From NCBI GenBank assembly GCA_009363875.1, contig CM018691.1, forward strand, positions 806,001 through 870,000: DNA of 64,000 nucleotides, given 5' to 3'. The translations under genes and the position numbers were made by a program. Of this stretch, positions 46,721 to 58,521 are shown piece after piece. The DNA is from Mikania micrantha. Its lineage: Eukaryota; Streptophyta; Magnoliopsida; Asterales; Asteraceae. The notes beneath the pieces were generated by a model. It made no database searches and was not told the origin of the DNA. It worked only from the letters and a program-made list of their open reading frames with translations. The first letter of the stretch is position 1; each line of letters opens with the position of its first letter.

Positions 46721-47354
46721 CAATGGCGGAGGTTTGAAGGTTCTAGCCAGAAATCTCGATAGAGCACTTTTCAGTCGAAAAATTTTATATGTATTGAGTT
46801 CGGTCCCTTCGGTTTTTCTTCATAAAATTCCTTGGCCCCCTTAGTTTTATAAAATAATAAAGTTAAACTAATATTGTAAGTTTTAACATTACCTTTAAGG
46901 GTTCACATTATCGGTTGTTATCTTGTTCATTAGCTAATTTTGAGCTTAAATCTGTTTTGGGCCTTAAAAATTAAAATGAGTCTTAACTATTGAACAATAC
47001 ATATTTCAATAATCGTCTTCACAAAGGAAATTGCTGAGAAAAGGAAATTATTGAGAAGTTTGATTCGGAGTGTATAATTAATGAGTTCAAAGAGCTTAAA
47101 GGTCGTCGCGTTGAGTTGTGATTCTTCTTCCGGGTACCGACTTTTTTGTTTTAAACATTTTATGTCTTGTTTGATACAAACATATATATATTTTTGAGTG
47201 GAACAAATATTTAATATTTTAAACTTTAAATTGTTTGACCCGACCCGAATAATCATGTGTCGACCCGAATTTTAGGCCGAAACATAGCGATAAGGAAAAA
47301 AATTGTCCCGTGACTTTCGGCCTCCTCGAACAAAATTTTCAAGCTCCGCTACTG
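46721..47354. mobile_element. hAT-like non-autonomous element, 634 bp
   Basis: The TIRs are CAATGGCGGAG and (inverted) CAGTAGCGGAG. The TSD GTTTGATG is perfect (46713-46720, 47355-47362). It has no transposase. Confidence 0.85.
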
Positions 47355-48211
47355 GTTTGATGAACGCTTAAGATTCTTCATAACAAGTCGCTTTTAATTT
47401 ATTCCAAAACTTTCAAATTATAAATCAACTAGCCCTGATTTTATTATGTAAAAATCTTCTAATTGCTATATGTTTTAGTAATAAGGTTCAATTCCTCTAC
47501 TTTTTTTACAGCCAACAAAAACCTTTTGTGTATGGTCACCAGACCCACGCATGCGAAACGCAGACAGCGCTGCTGACCCGGCCCGCCTACCATTCAAAAG
47601 GAAACTTACTATCCGAAGGCGTACTCATTAATCACAATGATAAAAAAAACCCTAACTTACAATGTAATATATTATTTAAAACGTGACTCAAACGCATGAT
47701 TTCAATTAGAATTGAAGACTAATAGATTTGCCATCGTCAATTTCTTTACAACTTAAACATTTTTTTTTCTCTCAAAGAAAAAGAAGACATTAATGGAGGC
47801 CTTGCGAGGAAAAAGCAATAGCTAGTAATTTAGATAAATTAATAGTTTTTGATGTGATGGGAATAAATTAGAAATCCTAAATTAAGGTAAAGTTGGACCA
47901 CAAACCCTTATTAGTCACTTTAATTAAATATTAAATATAAAAAGTAATCATATATGTGTTTGGTGTGTCAATAAATGGTTATGTATCTCATAATCATAAG
48001 TCTAAGAGGAAAAAAAAGTTGTGGTTTATTAGTTAATCCTAAAAAATCTATGAATTGATTTTCAAAATATATTTTTTCGGATTCCCTTTTATGGTAAAAT
48101 ATTTAATTTATACTTAACACGTAATTAAATAGAAATAAATAAAACTATAACAAAACACGTAAGTGAACCATTGTTACTTGAGAAGTAATGAGAACTAAAG
48201 GAACCAAATGG
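47355..48211. other. Intergenic DNA
   Basis: No gene is seen. GC-richer sequence at 47535-47610 shares CCATT.AAAAGGAAACT-type words with the SINE at 48212 and may be a relative's tail. Confidence 0.4.
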
Positions 48212-48452
48212 ATCCCTCAGACTCAACAACCAATGCGTTACGATTACAGTCTGCTACCAACTCTCCGGTATCTAACGCCCAGGTGTTGGCGAGTGCTGAA
48301 ACAAACAAATCCACCTGCCCCTTAAAAGGAAACTCGCTATACAATAAAACAAACATCTACTGACTGCTTTGACCAGGATTTGAACCAATAATCTCATATA
48401 ACCTAAGTTTTATAAGAATCAGGAAGTGTAAATTGAACTACAAGCTATTTGG
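48212..48452 (-). mobile_element. tRNA-derived SINE
   Basis: On the minus strand there is box A-like TAGCTTGTAGTTCAATTTAC (about 48429-48448) and box B GGTTCAAATCC (48376-48386). The body runs to about 48212. The ends are approximate. Confidence 0.6.
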
Positions 48453-48527
48453 CACTTGTATTATATGGTCATGCATGTACATACGTACTCTTAATTGAAT
48501 TTTGTTTAAATTTAAATTTATGATATA

Positions 48528-49283
48528 CTAGGTTATTAACACGTGTATTACACGGATTGATCATAAAATATTAAATTGTTAGTAATAAAAACTTATGAAT
48601 TATAAAACAATATTTTGGTATAGAATTAGTAAAGTAGGTATATACAAGTATTTTATGTATTAAACCAATAATTAAAAACTCTAATAACTAAACAATTATT
48701 ATCCGGCCTTCTTAGTTTGTAACAACTAAGATTTTTAAATTATAACGTTGAAAAATTCATATAGTTTTTTCTGTCAAAAGTATAGTTTTTCCTATTATTT
48801 CTATAACTTTTGGTTTTTAAAAAATCTTTTTTATATATTTTGCTTAAAAAAATGTCATTTTCTAATAAAGTCATATTGTTTAAAAACTTAGTTTTATAAA
48901 TTTCATTTAAAAAAATCATCTTTTAAGAAAACTTGTCTTTTAGAAAACTTTTAATTTCCTAAAAATAACGATTTTAAATATTTATTATTTATAAGAAAAT
49001 TATAATATTTAGAAAAAGTATATATTTTATAAACTTTTTTTAATGTGCTTTTTAATAAAAGTTAATTTTTAAATTATTTAAAGCTATTTTTAATTCTTAA
49101 TATGAAAAAGGTAAATAATATGATTAATATTATAATTATTTAATAGGAGAGATAATGTAATTATTTACTAAGAAAGAGAATAAAATGAAATAATAATAAA
49201 ATGACATGTGGCAATATTATCCTAAAAACATGACAAGTAGCAAAAATTATTTTTGTTTATTATAATAGTAAGATAAGATAAGA
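48528..49283 (-). mobile_element. Non-autonomous Helitron, 756 bp
   Basis: On the minus strand it begins TCTTATCTTATCTTAC after A (49283) and ends with the hairpin CGTGTAATACACG (48554-48542), then CTAG (48531-48528) before T. The 5' end matches the one at 63725. Confidence 0.75.
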
Positions 49284-50080
49284 TTACTCTTAGTTGAAAA
49301 CATTCAATGCAATTTGTTATTAATTTGACTTTTTTTTCTTGGTCGTCTGATTGTGTAACACAAATAAATAAGCTGTTAAAAAAATATTTGATCATCTAAA
49401 TAGGTATAATGTTGCACATATGACTTGTTAAGCATTTATTATGAACCTAGTAAATTGTATTATATAATTAGGAAATAACTCTAGTGACTTTTCTATATTA
49501 CATAATACATATGATTTCAAAAACTTAAAAATATAAATAATGATATAATTTCATTAACAACAATAAAAAAGAGGTACTTGAAATATTTATTAAATATGAA
49601 AAGCTTGGTGATATTACATTAACTAGGATTAGTCCACAATTTATAGTGGGAATAACTAATGATTAAGAAAATTAAATTATTAATAATAATTTCACTTTCA
49701 AAGGGTACCAAAGTGTTACCCACACATCCACTTGCCCATAAAAAGCAAAGCACGATATGTCTTCTAATCAATTTCTTTAAACACACATACATATATACCC
49801 GTTATATATATTTGTATTTTTTTAGAGATATATTATTGCTCAAAGTTATCAATAATTATGATGAAAAGGTTGCTATCAAGATAAGATCGATATGGTAACT
49901 TGTATCAAAGTGAAAATTGCTTATAGTTCTTGTAACATGTATGCTACTTCTATTTGTATAAAATATTATAAATTATTTTTAGTAATTGTATATAATTTGA
50001 CGCTAGTTTTCGTAACTGAGTTCAGGATCGATCTCAGTCATCAGATCATCCTGAACTGAGATCAAATTGTTTAAAATAGG
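49284..50080. other. Intergenic AT-rich DNA
   Basis: No gene or defined element. A near-inverted pair CAGGATCGATCTCAGT / ACTGAGATCA lies at 50023-50065. Confidence 0.4.
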
Positions 50081-50325
50081 TGGTTACATGACAGTTTCAA
50101 ACGATTGCATGGCGATTTCTGACGGTTACGGATGCTACATGGCGTTTCGAATGGTAACGTGAAGGTTTTTGTCTTTCACACCGGTTATGTGATAGTTTGT
50201 GATGATTATGCGGTTTCTGACAGTTACGTGGCGATTTCCGAAGGTTATGATTGTTACGTGTGATATTCAATGGTTAAGTTGGTTTTCGGTGTTTTTGGTG
50301 GATATGTGACAGTTTTCAACGTTAT
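50081..50325. repeat. Degenerate minisatellite, ~21-bp unit
   Basis: Units such as GGTTACATGACAGTTTCAAAC, GATTGCATGGCGATTTCTGAC and AGTTACGTGGCGATTTCCGAA recur about ten times, with some 26-30 bp variants. In-frame stops rule out a repeat protein. Confidence 0.7.
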
Positions 50326-50929
50326 TTGCATGTTACTGAATTAATACTATCTTTGTTTCAAATGCAATTAAATAAAATGATGAAATTATAACACTAAAGC
50401 GTTCAATCACTTTACGTGTCTAAAACTAGTATTTAGTGATTCTTTCTAATAACTTACTTTTACCTTTTTTATTGAAATAAATCAAATTCAACGAATACGG
50501 ATAATCCAGAACTTGTTTCCTTCAGAAATTATTGTGATCAAAAAATCCGGTGACCCATAACTCCCTACACATTAAAGTTTTGCAAAATATGCCTAGCATG
50601 TACTATAAACACACTCAACGATATTCACGTAGAACCATGGGCGGACTTGTGTGTTTGGGTCGGGGACACGAGTCTCAAATGAATCTCTACTCGTTAATAA
50701 AACATATATCACGAAATTCCATTTCTTCGTATACGATTTTTTTAGAGCGACACCATAAATATAATTGAATAAGATAAATAACAATAAAATTGAAGTTAAT
50801 GTAATGATTATTGGGAGAAACATGGGCTCTTTTTGAAATAAGTATGGGGTTCGAATGCAAGGGTAATTTTTTTTTGTAATTGTATAGTGACAATATCTAA
50901 TTACATAATTACCATCAAATCTCAGCCCT

Positions 50930-51070
50930 AATAGCAATTTTTTTACCAATCATACTATCTTACTCCTACTCTTACACTACACCTAATATTCCTCTCTTGC
51001 TTGGATTTGAACCCAAGACCTTATATCTAAGAGACAATGTCTTTACCAAGTGGGATAGTCCCATATTGGC
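50930..51070 (-). mobile_element. tRNA-derived SINE, partial
   Basis: On the minus strand there is a box A-like CACTTGGTAAAGACATTGT and box B GGTTCAAATCC (51003-51013). The limits are uncertain. Confidence 0.5.
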
Positions 51071-52073
51071 CCTAATAGCAATTTAAGTTATAAGTGTTGA
51101 GGTTTTTTCATAGATTCAAAAACTGTGTTTATTTATAATTGAAAAAAAAAAATCAAGTAACAATAAATTTTGATTTTTTTTAATTCAAGGAACATTAGAG
51201 TTATAAATAATATATCATTGTTAACAAAAACCATAATAAATAATAAATTTATTTGTTGTATAACGATAAATGAGAAATGAGAAAAGAAATAAATAAAAAT
51301 ATAAAAATATATATATGGTAAAACAAAATTATATAAATAATTTTTATTTGTAAAATAAGTAATTAATTAACTAAATAATAAGTTTTATAAAATAGAAATG
51401 CAAAAAATAAAAGTAAAAAAAAAAGTAAAGGAAAACACAAAAGAAAATACTTAAAAAAAAAAGTGAGCACATAAAACATCTTTTGATACACAACATATCC
51501 ATGTTGATAATCTTGATCTATTTGTTTAATTAAAACTTGGTTTATTGTAACACTTGAGTTTAATTACTTAAGTTGATTAATCAAGTGTTTATGAATATAT
51601 ATGTGACATATCTTATCATTATCATTGATGAACTAACAACATTTCAAGTCACATCAAATCAAATGGTCATTATCAAAACAAAGAAACTAGTTAAAATATA
51701 AGCATTGTTTTCTATTAGAGGGGAAAACAAGAGACAGCATTACAACTTTCATTGGCATGAAGTTCACTTCAATAGCTAGTGGTACATTTCATGATGAATG
51801 AAAGACAAAAAGGATTTGGAGCATATCAAGGAAATTGGTAAAACTTTATGTATAAAGGCTCTTCCCTGTTCAATGGAATTAAAGTTGAATTTTTAAAACA
51901 TGTATCATTAGGTTTTTATGCTTACATTTGTTATGAAATGTAGGAGAGTTATATTATTTAAATCATGTGTTACCTTATTTAAATAGTGCAACGTTAGTAC
52001 GCAAACAGCTAGATTGTTTAATTTGTTTTTTACACATAAATAATAAGAATATATATATAGGGTAGGATCAAAT
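51071..52073. other. AT-rich intergenic DNA
   Basis: No gene or element is recognised. Confidence 0.4.
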
Positions 52074-52410
52074 AAAAAATGTATTTTGCCTAAAAAGCTA
52101 AAAAGTATTTCTAAAACCACTGAAACTGGCTCAAACGAACTCCGATTGAACTCACTCCGACGATGTTGGAACCGCATCGTTAAACTCTACAATATTAGCT
52201 ATTAAGTTTTAGCTTTAATGTTTAACTATAAAGTTTGGGTTTTAGGGATTGGTTTTTAACTTTTAGGTTTTATCTTTAGGCTTTATGGTTTGATTCTGAA
52301 TTCGGGTTTTAGTATTATGTTTTATGTTTTGAGATTTAACTTTAAGGTTTAGAGTTCCACAAATTGGTTCCAATGACCCGAAAATGAGTACATTTGAAGA
52401 AACTTTCTGA
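52074..52410 (+). repeat. Dispersed repeat T (TTTAGGG-like), copy 3
   Basis: It begins after a short (TA)n at GGGTAGGATCAAATAAAAA and carries CCGACGATGTTGGAACCG, successive TTTAGG(G/C)TTT-like words and TTGGTTCCAATGA in the same order as copy 2. Confidence 0.65.
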
Positions 52411-53934
52411 TGTGCATGTGTGTATGTGTGTGTATACATCACTTGAAGAATCACAATCGGATAAGAAATAACTACCCCACAATCAAGTAGAATACACAAG
52501 AAGTCAAGAATGTCATATTATTAAAAAAAGACTTAATATAATCCACAAATCATGAGTTGTTTTGACCAAAAATTACTTTCATTAACATTATATGATAAAA
52601 GGCAGGCTCTTAATTACATGCTATGACCAAAACAACCACACGCATGACAAGATCTTGAATTTTTTTCCCGCTCTCACTTATCACATCTTCATCTTTTGTG
52701 TTTATCAACCTCATACTCATCCTATCATTAGCAAAGCTAAGATAGGATCTGAATAAAGTAAGATATATGTGATTGGTAACAACACTGTCTTTTCAGAGGT
52801 TAGTGGAATGTGAGTCATAGCTTCAACAGCCTTGTGCATCATATTTCTGAAATATCTCTAAATAACGACTGCAATTCATTCTTTTTTGAAATCATCTTAT
52901 GGACAATGTATTAACTTGATGACATAAGGTTGAGGATGAGAAAATGAGTTCCTTCCCCAAAGTATTTTTAAGTGGCGTTTGTCTACAGCCGGCCCAGTAA
53001 TCTAAAATTTAAGAACTAACGTTGGGCCTAAATTCCAATAGGCCCATAATAGGTATATGTATGTTAGTATGTACGTTAGTCAATAGTCACCATATCCCGC
53101 CAAAAATCAAGAATACCAGTTCATCCAATGCTTGAGATCGTGTGAAGAGGCAATCGGTTTAGGGAAGGTAACTAGGAACGAGAGAAAAAGGGGTGTCTGG
53201 TTAGGGACGAGGCAATCGGCCATCGTACACAAGAGACGAAGAGGCGTCTCACGATCGCCACTCTGTCAACAATCAAGATTAGGCAAGAAGCCAAAGATAT
53301 TCATATTTGATAATTGATAAACAATCTTGGCATCTTGTTCTATTTAACATCTTGATCTCTAGATCCATCTTGTTTTGTTATCTTCTTATTAAGGGTTAGT
53401 AGATTAACAAAAACGAAAGGCCTAGCTGATAAACAAAAGGCAAAAGGGCTAGCTGAAAACATTCTTTTGGAACCGAAACTGATTCAAAAAAACCAGTTTA
53501 CCCACCTCTACATGGGCATGGATGTTAAAGTCCACGTGAGGTGGCAATCGATGTTAAACTCTATGAGGCAGGCAAAATGGCAAATGGTAACTCTTATGAT
53601 TCCAAAATAATGTCTAAAAAGTGTAACTATCATTGTTTTGTGAGATGTCACGAGGGTTACGTTTACGTATGTAAATATTTTATTATGTATATCATTTTGG
53701 TTTTGGTGGCAAATGTTAAAAGGTTATATGAAATTATGAATGTTTGCACGCCTCATTTATGGAAACAAGTTAAGTTAGCATGTTTTATGCATGTTGTATT
53801 TGATGATCTGGTGTTTATATCACTTAAATAAAATTTTCCTCAGGTCCCTCTACCAAATTCTAAACATACAAAATTTTGTTTCAAGTGTTCTTATGTAATG
53901 GTGATCCACAAAAGAAGGAAAAACGCATGTGAAC
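52411..53934. other. Intergenic DNA with short open frames only
   Basis: Open frames at 53132-53317 and 53541-53831 are short, start anywhere and match nothing I know. I do not call them genes. Confidence 0.4.
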
Positions 53935-54175
53935 AAGAGGTGCGCAAATCGGGTTTTTCTTGGAACCTGTTCCGGTTCCAACCGGTTCCAGTTCCAGTTC
54001 CGGATTTCGACCGGTTTTTGACCGGTTCTGGTTCGGGTTTTGGCCGGGTACAGGTGGAACCATTCCGGTTTTCCCAGTTCCGGTTCTAATTTGTCTGAAA
54101 AACCGGACCCGTTTGTACCCACTAGTTCGGGTATGATCGGTTCCGGTTCTGGGTCTGGTTTTGTTCCCACCTCTA
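53935..54175. mobile_element. hAT-like MITE, TAGAGGTGCACAAACC family
   Basis: It runs from AAGAGGTGCGCAAATCGGG to CCCACCTCTA, with a perfect TSD ATGTGAAC (53927-53934, 54176-54183). The interior is CCGGTTCC-rich, which creates spurious open frames on both strands. Confidence 0.85.
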
Positions 54176-54245
54176 ATGTGAACTATTTCATGTGAATTAC
54201 TGAGTCTTTGCATGTGAGTGTAGATAATAGATGTGATATTTCTAT

Positions 54246-54740
54246 GTAAAACGCCACTATCAATAGACTCTCGCTCCAAATCACCACCACAAGCGGCAAA
54301 AAGCTCACCTAGTCGCCACTATGAGTGGAGTTTTTGTACTACGAACATAACCATTCGCTTCCTTTAATTGAAATCGTCACTAGGATTGGCAATTTGTCCC
54401 AAATCGCCACTAGCAGTGGAAGGATGCACCTAAAACACCACTGCTAGTTAGAGGCATGCAAAAAAAACCGGAACCGACAATCCGAACCGGAACCAGTCAT
54501 GCCCGAGCCGGTGGGTACAAACGGGTCCGATTTTTCAGACAAATTAGAACAAGAACCGGAAAAACAAGAACCGGAAAAACCAGAACTGGTTCCACCTGTA
54601 CCCGGCCAAAACCCGAACTGAGTATTGACTTTGTTGACCGGAACCGGAACTGGTTCCAAAAAATACCCGATTTGTGCACCACTACTAGTGCTAGTGGTAT
54701 ACTCGATTTTAAAAGCCTCCACCACTTGACACCCTACATT
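54246..54740. repeat. CACTA-like subterminal repeat block
   Basis: Repeated CGCCACTA(G/T).AGTGG words occur in both orientations (54251, 54313, 54393, 54403 and 54438), typical of CACTA subterminal regions. No CACTA TIR was located. A hAT MITE splits the block. Confidence 0.5.
54449..54687. mobile_element. hAT-like MITE, inverted relative to 53935-54175
   Basis: Termini TAGAGGCATGCAAAA and (inverted) TAGTAGTGGTGCACAAA. The flanks CTGCTAGT and GTGCTAGT differ at one base. The inner sequence matches 53935-54175 read on the other strand. Confidence 0.7.
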
Positions 54741-55320
54741 ATTTATCCCTCTTTCCCTCAAAGGCTCAAACCATAACTATGTGAGATCAATGCCAAGACC
54801 ACAAGTCAAAATCACCTAACGAAGGATACACTTGAGGTTATTCTTATATATTATTACCATGTTCAATGCAACAATAAACACAACATTATAAAATAAAACA
54901 TACACTATAAATCGTTTCAACAATTAATTTGTAAACTATCATTTAAATTTGAAGCCTAATAAAAGTTTATAAAAATAAAGTAAATTATAAAACCATATAA
55001 TTAATTTATTGTACTTATAATTAGTTACTTTTTTATATTTAATGACAAATTTCAAATTCATAAAAGATGATTTTGTTCTCTTAAACTCCAAAAAATAATG
55101 TAAAAAAACAATCACATCCTACTTAAATGTCGTATGTTAAAAACTTGTATATAAGTATAAATAATTGTAAAATAAAGGATCGAAAGTATACTATTAACTA
55201 AAATAAATCTATGTATTAAGGTTACTATATAGCTTGAACGTTTTAATGGATTTTGCATGAATGAGGTACTACTAAAAAAAAAAAAAAAAACCCGAACAAA
55301 TGTTAACTTTCCTATATCTA
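54741..55320. other. Downstream region of the EIN4-like gene
   Basis: AT-rich. It would contain the 3' UTR of the minus-strand receptor gene. A poly-A run lies at 55274-55290. No other gene is seen. Confidence 0.4.
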
Positions 55321-58300
55321 TCAACCGGATAACCTTTCACCTGTTCGTTGCAAAACCGTTCTGAGTTCATTTTCCAAACCCCGTAAAAGAACCGGTTTCC
55401 TGATAACCCCGTTCATCCCCACTTGCAAACATCTCTCCCACACTTGTTCTTCTGCGCTTGCGGTCAATGCAATAATCAAGGGTCGGTTTCGGCTTCTGAA
55501 CTTCCGAATCCTTGTGGCCACTTCGAAACCATCCATCTCAGGCATGTGGAGATCCAAAACCACGACATGAAACGGGCTCATTGTGGGCCCGAGTGAGCTC
55601 AAGCACTCGAAACCAGATGACGCTGTGGTGACTTGACACCCGAGCTTCTCAAGAAGCTTTTTGGTGACCATTCGGTTTACAGCGTCGTCGTCTGCTAAAA
55701 TTACTTGAAGGCCCCTGAAGATCGAGTTTGACTTTGGTTGGTCAATGAAGTTTCCGAGGTCAAACATCGGTCTGCTGTATGTTTGTTGTATTTGAAATCT
55801 GAGAACTAGACTTGTGCTTTGTATGCAGCCTTGGCTATTTGTTGACATCCATATTTTTCCTTGCATCATCTGCAATAAAGTTTTAGCAAATTTAAATTTT
55901 TTAAGAAAAAATTAACAAAACAAACATAATTTTGACCAATAATCAAAAGTCTAGAATAAACAGTCCTCCATCCCATTAAATAATAACAATTTTTTCCTTG
56001 AAATATTGCCCAAAATTTTTTTTACAGTCACAAGGCCCATCCAAAAGATATTTCATGCATATAACCTTCTAAATCTTTTTATTAAAAAGAATTTAATAAT
56101 TATTGAAGTAATTTGCATATTTGGCAAACTAATCTATATTTTTCCAGCTTCTCTCTCCTGTTAAATATTTTTATGCAACTTTTTTATTAAATTTTGATTT
56201 TTTCTCATCTTTCTCCTATTAAATACTAATAATTTTATTAAATGTGGTAAATAAAATGATTACGTTATAAATTAATTCTTTATTTTTTTTATAGAACATC
56301 TTTGAAAAAAAAGATATTGTATTATTTAAAATAAATAAATATAAAATTCACATATTTAACATGTGTATTACATAGATTTTAACCTAGTTATTTATTAGTA
56401 AATAAAAATTACATACACAAAGTGTATTGGCCTATTGGGTCAAACCAACATAACACCCTTATCTATTTTGACCCAACCCGTTACCCAATTACATTTGACA
56501 TACTAATTAACTATTTATAAAGAATATAAAATCTCACTCAGAAATTATACCGGGTCAGCCGAATATGCCTGCCAATTTTGACCCAACCCGAATTTCACTC
56601 ATATAGCGGATTGGGTCAATACTGAGACTAATACACCCTGACTAAGTCAATGTCTTTGATTTGGGTATTATAAACATTAGGTTAAAATTTATAGGAGATA
56701 ACAAGTATCAACTACCAAATAACATATAACATAGCAATTATTAATAAAATAAATAAAACAGAGCAATCTAACCTGTACAAGTTTTTTGCACATAGTGAAG
56801 CTCAAACTGTCTTTAACCTTGTTCACATTTTGCCTCTTAACTCCCGAACTCATACTCAAAACCGCTAATTCGGATTGAAACCCGCCATCACCGGTCCCGA
56901 TTTCAAACTTCACATTTACAAACTCATCACCCCCGGGTCGACTCATTCCCCACGCTTTATTATCATTTCCGTTCTCCAAACTAACCCGAAACATAACCAA
57001 CCGCCCTTCTTCGCTGACATCAAGCAAGTTACCAACCATATGTAATAAAACCTGAAATGTTCTCATTTCATCACCCATAACCAAATTAGGAATTGAATTA
57101 GGAACCTCCATGGTGAACCCAAACCCTTGGTTAATACATAAACATTTTACTAAACAACAAGCTTCTTTAACCGTTGAATGTAACTGAAACGGTCTTATTT
57201 CCAATGGTAACCGACCCGTATCTTTACCGGATATCTCCATCACATCGTTTATTAAAGTAGACAAAACACTGCTTGTTTTTGTCAATGTGTCAATGATATT
57301 GGTTTGATTTGGGCTTTTTTTCTCGTCTTGGAGGATGGAAAGAAGGCCCATTATCGAATGCATGGGCCGTCTCATTCCATGACTCATGACTTTCTGAAAC
57401 GTGTTTCGGGCTTGACTTGCCATCATCGCGTTTTCTTTAGCTTGTTGTAAGACACGGTTTTGTTCAACTAGTTTTTCACGCATCGATTGTGATTCTTCAA
57501 GAACCGCGGCGTGTGACAGTGCAACCGCCACTTGATCTGCAACCACCTCAACAATTTGCATTTCATCAAAACTCCAGTTTCTATCACCTTCGTTAGGAAG
57601 AACCAACACTAATATCGCGTAACAAGTGTCTACTAATTCAGGAGTCCCGCCTTTAAAATTTGAAACATGAAGAATCGGCATACGAATTGCAGCCACAGGG
57701 CCTGATCCCAGTAACCCACCTCTACTTTGAACCGAAAGTACAGAATCTACCCTCAAAATTGTTACACCTTTCTTCTGCGTTATCTCTAATACATCAGTGT
57801 CATTTTTGGGAACTGCAGAATGGTATGCTGAAGAATTAGGTCTCAATTCATAGGTTAGATTCATTTCGGTTTTTTCTTCATTTAGCATCCAAACCGCACA
57901 ATTTTGAAGGGCTAAAGTCTTTGAAAGCTCGATTAAAGTGGTATGCAAAATCGTATGACGGTCCAATGATTTCCTGATTTCGTGTGTAAGCATGCGAACA
58001 TGCCAGCCGGTTTCTTTCTGTTTTTTCATAATTCCAACTTCTTGATCGAGTTCCAACACGTTTTGTTTCAAGAAAAGCTCACGGACTTTAAATTTAAGCA
58101 ACAACGGGATCAAAGTCAATAGGGTGATTGCAGTGGCGCAAGAAACAAGAGCAGTTAACAGTTTAGCAACTGTTAACGCCATCATCAACTGGAATGTTTG
58201 GTTACCATAATAACCCCAACCGTTTATCAAATGGGTCAACCCACATAGGACTATGAACGCGATGAATTGAACCAGAACCCATTTGAATGGTACATTTGAA

Positions 58301-58521
58301 CAGCTTAAAAAGTAGAGTAATTCAAGTGGGATTGAAAAATACGCTATCGCGATCAAAAAATCGCTTACTCGTTGGCTTTCGATGATATGTGCATTCCAAG
58401 ATCCTTCATCATCACAGTGACAGTGAGCAAATTCGTTGTCGTTTGCTAATACGGTGACAATCATAGAACTAATCAAGAACCCAAGCATCAACTTTTTAAA
58501 CATTTTGCAACCCAGAAACAT
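55321..58521 (-). CDS. EIN4: Ethylene receptor, EIN4 type (subfamily II), two exons
   Basis: An ER-membrane ethylene receptor that signals through CTR1-type kinases. Exon 1 is 58521-56773 (583 codons). The phase-0 intron is 56772-55870 (GT-AG), and exon 2 is 55869-55321 (182 codons plus stop), giving 765 residues, the size of EIN4. An N-terminal hydrophobic signal segment (about 11-26, subfamily II trait) precedes HCHCDDEG (Cys34/Cys36, dimer disulfides). Three membrane helices (about 53-145) carry Cys93 and His97 of CGLTHL, the copper/ethylene site. The GAF domain is about 185-340. The kinase-like region has HGMRRPMH (His381) but degenerate ATP-binding boxes. The receiver domain (about 634-757) has the DDD cluster, phospho-acceptor Asp689 and Lys741. 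The retained His and the LVQ|MMQGKIW splice junction fit EIN4 better than ETR2. An alternative start is Met7. The intron holds a Helitron-like element. Confidence 0.96.
55971..56387 (+). mobile_element. Helitron-like element in the EIN4 intron
   Basis: It starts TCCCATTAAATAATAAC after A and ends CCTAG before T (56384-56388), preceded by the decayed hairpin ATGTGTATTACAT. The interior has CTTCTCTCTCCTGTTAAATA, as in the copy at 42044. It is 417 bp, about half the intron, in antisense orientation to the gene. The 5' end is less certain than the 3' end. Confidence 0.6.
56425..56640. repeat. GACCCAACCCG-containing repeat in the EIN4 intron
   Basis: TTGACCCAACCCG occurs at about 56468 and 56578, and TTGGGTCAA-type words occur in inverted order around them. 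This resembles the hAT-like MITEs in the POL2A introns (GGGTTGGGT). No clean ends. Confidence 0.4.

Noticed and set aside
50081..50325. Possible CRISPR-like array or repeat protein
   Set aside because: Units are directly adjacent without spacers and in-frame stops occur; it is a degenerate minisatellite in a plant genome.
53132..53317. Arg-rich 61-codon open frame as a small gene
   Set aside because: No homologue, signal or domain is recognisable; it sits in repeat-rich DNA without promoter evidence.
53850..54776. Overlapping open frames rich in Pro, Thr, Gly and Arg on both strands
   Set aside because: They come from CCGGTTCC repeats inside two hAT MITEs with clear TSDs.
12464..58521. An ethylene-signalling gene cluster as a new system
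   Set aside because: Only two pathway genes, 42 kb apart, with unrelated genes and transposons between; no shared promoter or operon-like structure.
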